From: DATKHR01 sp036557365
Lineage (GTDB): Bacteria > Acidobacteriota > Vicinamibacteria > Vicinamibacterales > CAVVIG01
Direction: 5' to 3'
NCBI GenBank assembly: GCA_036557365.1
Contig: DATBHR010000051.1
Span: 34,432 to 98,431 of the forward strand
DNA length: 64,000 bases
Part shown: positions 61,417-64,000 of the stretch, piece after piece
How the letters are laid out: each line of letters begins with the position of its first letter
Position numbering within the stretch: position 1 is the first letter of the stretch
The notes under the pieces: model-generated
The model's database searches: none
Seen by the model: the letters and a program-made list of their open reading frames with translations, nothing else
What the model was told of the DNA's origin: nothing
Program-made: the position numbers and the translations under genes

Positions 61417-61492
61417 ACTTGCCCGAGACGAAGGCGGCCGAGCAGACGCTTGCGCTCGACGCCGTAGCGACGCTGCAGTAGCAGTGTGAAGA

Positions 61493-61933
61493 TCACGCCT
61501 CGATCGCGCGCTTCAACTGTGGCAGCTGCTCGCGGTACGACTTCCCGCGCCGCAGCCAGAGCAGCGGCATGCCGAGCCATCCGTACCATCCGAGCGGCTT
61601 CACGTTGCAGGACATGGTCACGCGGGTGCCCTGGGCTTCCGATTCGAAGCGGTACTCGATGGCGCCGCGGTAGTCGGCCTCGTTCGTGCGATGGCGCCAG
61701 AGCGACGGGCGTTCGAGCGTCAGCACCTCGAGGTCGAACTCGAACGGGTCACCACCGAGGTCCATCTCGACGTGGACCTTCGAGCCCGCGTGCAGCGGAC
61801 CGGGCCCGACCATCGCCATCGTCCTCACGTACGAACGCCAGCGCGGCGCCTGATCGAAATCGACGAAGTAGTCGAACACCACGTCACGCGGCTTGGCAAT
61901 CCAGATCGTGTGTGTAAAGAGCTGCATAGTCAT
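61493..61933 (-). CDS. SRPBCC-superfamily (polyketide cyclase-like) protein
   Basis: 146 aa from ATG 61931-61933, overlapping the XRE gene stop (ATGA). The START/SRPBCC helix-grip pattern is clear: IWIAKPRDVVFDYFVDFDQAPRWRSYV, VGPGPLHAGSKVHVEM, then the basic RHRTNEADYRGAIEYRFE and VTMSCNVKPLGWYGW. These proteins bind a hydrophobic ligand in a deep cavity; roles range from ligand transport to cyclase activity. The C-terminal LLWLRRGKSYREQLPQLKRAIEA is a helix covering the cavity. It is the last gene of a three-gene operon. Confidence 0.85.
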   Translation of the reverse strand: MTMQLFTHTIWIAKPRDVVFDYFVDFDQAPRWRSYVRTMAMVGPGPLHAGSKVHVEMDLGGDPFEFDLEVLTLERPSLWRHRTNEADYRGAIEYRFESEAQGTRVTMSCNVKPLGWYGWLGMPLLWLRRGKSYREQLPQLKRAIEA

Positions 61934-62127
61934 TTCCCGTCCGCGCTGAAGATGTCTTCGATGCTGAGCTTGAACACCCGCGCGAGCTTGAACGCCAGTG
62001 GCAGGCTGGGATCGTACTTGCCGGTCTCGATCGCGATGATGGCCTGGCGTGACACGCCGACGCGCGTGCCCAACTGCTCCTGCGACCAGTTCCGCTCCGT
62101 GCGGAGCTCGCGCACCCTGTTCCTCAC
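61930..62127 (-). CDS. Small XRE-family HTH regulator
   Basis: 65 aa, GTG start at 62125-62127 overlapping the membrane-protein stop (GTGA). Nearly the whole protein is a Cro/CI helix-turn-helix: VRELRTERNWSQEQLGTRVGVSRQAIIAIETGKYDPSLPLAFKLARVF, ending LSIEDIFSADGK. It belongs to the very short YozG-like group commonly paired with small multi-pass membrane proteins. Probably autoregulates its operon through the repeats at 62553-62587. Confidence 0.9.
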   Translation of the reverse strand: MRNRVRELRTERNWSQEQLGTRVGVSRQAIIAIETGKYDPSLPLAFKLARVFKLSIEDIFSADGK

Positions 62128-62537
62128 GAAGCACGCTCGAATCGGTACTTGCAGACGAACAGGCTCACGAGCCACAGCACGGCAAACGTCACCCACAGCA
62201 CGCTCAACGGCGGCCGATGAAGGAATTCCGCCCGCACCGCCCAGTCGAGCATCGTCAACGCGACCAGCGACGCGCCAAACGCGATCGAGAGCGACACCAA
62301 GTACAAGCGCCGGTGAAATTCATCGCCCACACGAATGATCGCGACGATGACCCAGGCCATGGGGAGCCAGCCGATCGATCCCAGGACGACCGCGAGGACC
62401 CGAGTGGAGAGCGTGCCCGCGTCGATGAGCATCCCGGCGAGGATTGGCGCGAACGCCGCAAACACCAGGGAACCGATCCACGCGTAGAACCCGCGGACGG
62501 CTCGTCGAAATCGCTGATCACTTGGCTGCAGGCTCAT
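62124..62537 (-). CDS. Four-helix membrane protein of the XRE-linked operon
   Basis: 137 aa, ATG at 62535-62537. Hydrophobic segments are about 20-40 (IGSLVFAAFAPILAGMLI), 45-65 (VLAVVLGSIGWLPMAWVIVA), 80-97 (LVSLSIAFGASLVALTML) and 112-130 (VLWVTFAVLWLVSLFVC), with a conserved GDEFHRRLYL between helices 2 and 3. That motif recurs in small membrane proteins next to XRE regulators (DUF2178-like group, by recollection). Function unknown; it might sense envelope state or act as the target of the regulator. Confidence 0.78.
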   Translation of the reverse strand: MSLQPSDQRFRRAVRGFYAWIGSLVFAAFAPILAGMLIDAGTLSTRVLAVVLGSIGWLPMAWVIVAIIRVGDEFHRRLYLVSLSIAFGASLVALTMLDWAVRAEFLHRPPLSVLWVTFAVLWLVSLFVCKYRFERAS

Positions 62538-62552
62538 GGAGCCGAGTGTAAT

Positions 62553-62587
62553 GGAAACATGACATCATGTCAAGGAAACATGACATC
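62553..62587 (-). promoter_or_regulatory. Phased direct repeats with palindrome: candidate XRE operator
   Basis: GGAAACATGACATC occurs at 62553-62566 and again at 62574-62587, 21 bp apart, that is two helical turns. The first copy and the spacer create the palindrome TGACAT-C-ATGTCA at 62560-62572. It starts 15 nt before the operon's first ATG. Apart from this, the gap to 62751 contains nothing identifiable other than a GGAGG for the VOC gene at 62739-62743. Confidence 0.65.
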
Positions 62588-62751
62588 GCGGATTCGATAC
62601 TCCTCCCGAGCCCGGGTGCTCGGCCGCGTTCGATCGTCGCGCCGAAGGCGGCGTCGACGTCGCGATCCGCGCACGTCTTGCCAACCACCGGCGCGCGGCG
62701 CATACTCTGGGCGAATTCCCCACGTTGCCCGGACATCCGGAGGATCGATTC

Positions 62752-63915
62752 ATGAGTCACAGGCTTGCGAGACTACTTGATGAGTACGACCGTGGCCGCA
62801 TCTCGCGCCGGCAGCTGCTCCAGGCGCTCGGCATCGCGGTCGCCGTTCGACCGATTTCCGCGCTCGCGTTCGGCCGGGGCGCAGGACAAGATCCCGCCGG
62901 CGCGCGAGGCCAGGGCCAGCGCCAGGGTCCGCCGCCCGATACGACACCGGCCAAGCTTCCGTTCGAGGCCACCGGCTGGACGACGGTGCTGCTCGATCAC
63001 TTTTCGTGTCAGGTCGCTGACTACCAGAAGGAAGCCGCGTACTACGCGGCGCTCATGGGCTGGAAGATCCGGAGCGACGATGGCAAGCAGGCCGTGCTCG
63101 ACATCGGCGACTGGGGCGGGCTGATCCTTCGCGGCGGCTATCAGGCGCCGCCACCGCCACCTGCGCCGCCGCCACCGCCCGCCGGCGCCGATCCCGCGGC
63201 CGCCGGCCGCCAGGGACGCGGCGGTGGACGCGGACCGGCGACGCCGGTCAACTGCGTGTTCGACAACTTCTGCTGGGGCATCGAGCCGTGGGACGCGAAG
63301 AAGATCGAGGCCGAGCTCAAGAAGCGCGGGCTGGATCCTGTCGCCGACAACGACAGCAAGAACGACTTCCAGAGCTTCCATGTGAAGGATCCCGATGGCT
63401 TCGATCTGCAGATCAGCAACGGAAACATGAAGAACCGCCGCAAGAGCGCGGCCAACGGCAAGGTGGCCGCGCCTGCGCCGTTCGACGCCACCGGGTGGAA
63501 GACCGTGTGGCTCGATCACATCTCGTTCCAGTGCACGAACTACAAGGAGACGGTCGCCTTCTACAACGCGCTGCTCGGCTGGCGGCTCGGACGCGACACC
63601 GGCAGGCAGAACCAGTGCGAGATCGGCGACGTCGGCGACATCATCATCCGCCGCGGGGGCGGCAATCGTGGCGCCGCGCCCGCCGCGCCGACGGCTCGCC
63701 GCGCGACGATGGGACACATCTCCTTCGGCATCTCGCCGTTCGATCCCGATCAGGTCAAAGCCGAGCTTGAGAAGCGTGGCCTCACGGCGCGCGTCGACAC
63801 CGGCGGCCGCGGCGACATCCACACCTCGTCGTACAAGAGCTACCACACGACGACGCCGAACGGATTCGATCTGCAGATCAGCGCGACGACGCGCGCGAAC
63901 CGCGACGCGGCGTGA
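62752..63915 (+). CDS. Tandem VOC (glyoxalase-fold) protein with twin-arginine-like N-terminus
   Basis: 387 aa, ATG at 62752 with CCGGAGGATC before it. The N-terminus RLLDEYDRGRISRRQLLQALGIAVAV contains a twin-arginine-like motif followed by a hydrophobic patch. Two VOC domains follow, about 75-230 and 245-385. They share the motif set LLDHFSCQVADYQKEAAYYAALMGWKI / LDHISFQCTNYKETVAFYNALLGWRL, and DPDGFDLQIS / TPNGFDLQIS. Both domains have His and Glu/Asp metal-ligand candidates. Two low-complexity insertions, PPPPPAPPPPP with GGGRG, and NRGAAPAAPTARR, interrupt the loops. The fold binds a divalent metal and acts on small electrophiles or aromatic diols. Activity is unknown. Confidence 0.85.
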   Translation: MSHRLARLLDEYDRGRISRRQLLQALGIAVAVRPISALAFGRGAGQDPAGARGQGQRQGPPPDTTPAKLPFEATGWTTVLLDHFSCQVADYQKEAAYYAALMGWKIRSDDGKQAVLDIGDWGGLILRGGYQAPPPPPAPPPPPAGADPAAAGRQGRGGGRGPATPVNCVFDNFCWGIEPWDAKKIEAELKKRGLDPVADNDSKNDFQSFHVKDPDGFDLQISNGNMKNRRKSAANGKVAAPAPFDATGWKTVWLDHISFQCTNYKETVAFYNALLGWRLGRDTGRQNQCEIGDVGDIIIRRGGGNRGAAPAAPTARRATMGHISFGISPFDPDQVKAELEKRGLTARVDTGGRGDIHTSSYKSYHTTTPNGFDLQISATTRANRDAA

Positions 63916-63931
63916 ACTCGAGCGCTGGCGG

Positions 63932-64000
63932 AACACAAAGGACACAGAGGACACAAAGGTTTTAGTACGAGGTTTTCTTTGTGTCCTTCGTGTCCTTTGT
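63932..64000. repeat. Inverted ACACAAAGG/CCTTTGTGT array at the right edge
   Basis: Units ACACAAAGG-ACACAGAGG-ACACAAAGG (63932-63959) face an inverted block CTTTGTGTCC-TTCGTGTCC-TTTGT (63976 to the window end). The two could form a stem of about 25 bp with a 16-nt loop. They start 16 nt after the VOC gene stop. The right block may continue past the window. Confidence 0.75.

Overview
The window is high-GC, densely coded bacterial chromosome. It most resembles an acidobacterium, probably of the Vicinamibacteria type. The pointers are two ADOP-type orphan MacB-like permeases (one behind a PadR regulator), an Oar-like TonB-dependent receptor with an N-terminal carboxypeptidase-regulatory domain, Tat-exported TldD, secreted amidohydrolase and M14/M20 hydrolases, and short locus-specific tandem arrays between genes. 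This placement is an inference from gene content. I saw no rRNA, tRNA, CRISPR array, insertion sequence or prophage.

Layout. 1-5 kb: a secreted protein of unknown function running off the left edge, divergent from a ParE/GyrB-type topoisomerase subunit that converges on an aminotransferase. 5-20 kb, mostly + strand: M14 peptidase, short asparaginase, M20 peptidase, ADOP permease, two sulfatase-fold/TPR lipoproteins in one overlapping run, then the TonB-dependent receptor closed by a strong terminator. 19.6-24.5 kb, - strand: DinB protein, PadR-ADOP pair, GNAT. 24.5-38.3 kb: a DUF4159 protein, then a long - strand run reading glnS, acetamidase, MoxR ATPase, DUF58, BatA-like, DUF4175-like, a further membrane protein, tldD, pmbA and a lipoprotein, with most junctions overlapping by 4 nt. 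38.3-43 kb: a cupin, a fused alpha/beta 2-oxoacid dehydrogenase E1 and the two aconitase-X subunits. 43-47.4 kb, + strand: amidohydrolase, sulfurtransferase, RidA and gamma-glutamyltransferase. 47.4-50.5 kb: a secreted subtilase with 14 NIVWGT repeats, and a GNAT one base downstream.

50.8-61.4 kb is a methionine-cycle region. metH (- strand) and ahcY-serA (+ strand) are each headed by an ArsR-type HTH fused to a SAM-dependent methyltransferase domain. Each regulator has a palindrome at or over its start codon. This looks like a mirrored SAM/SAH-responsive circuit. Between them lie an Fpg/MutM glycosylase and two small unknown proteins. The right end holds a membrane protein/XRE/SRPBCC operon with a phased operator, and a tandem VOC-domain protein.

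Two themes run through the window. Several genes (tldD, the first ArsR-methyltransferase, the amidohydrolase, the sulfurtransferase) have a -10-like hexamer exactly 7 nt before the start codon, which predicts leaderless transcripts. Many intergenic gaps carry short iterated arrays whose unit differs at each locus. The best candidates for undescribed biology are the NIVWGT-repeat subtilase and the paired ArsR-methyltransferase regulators.
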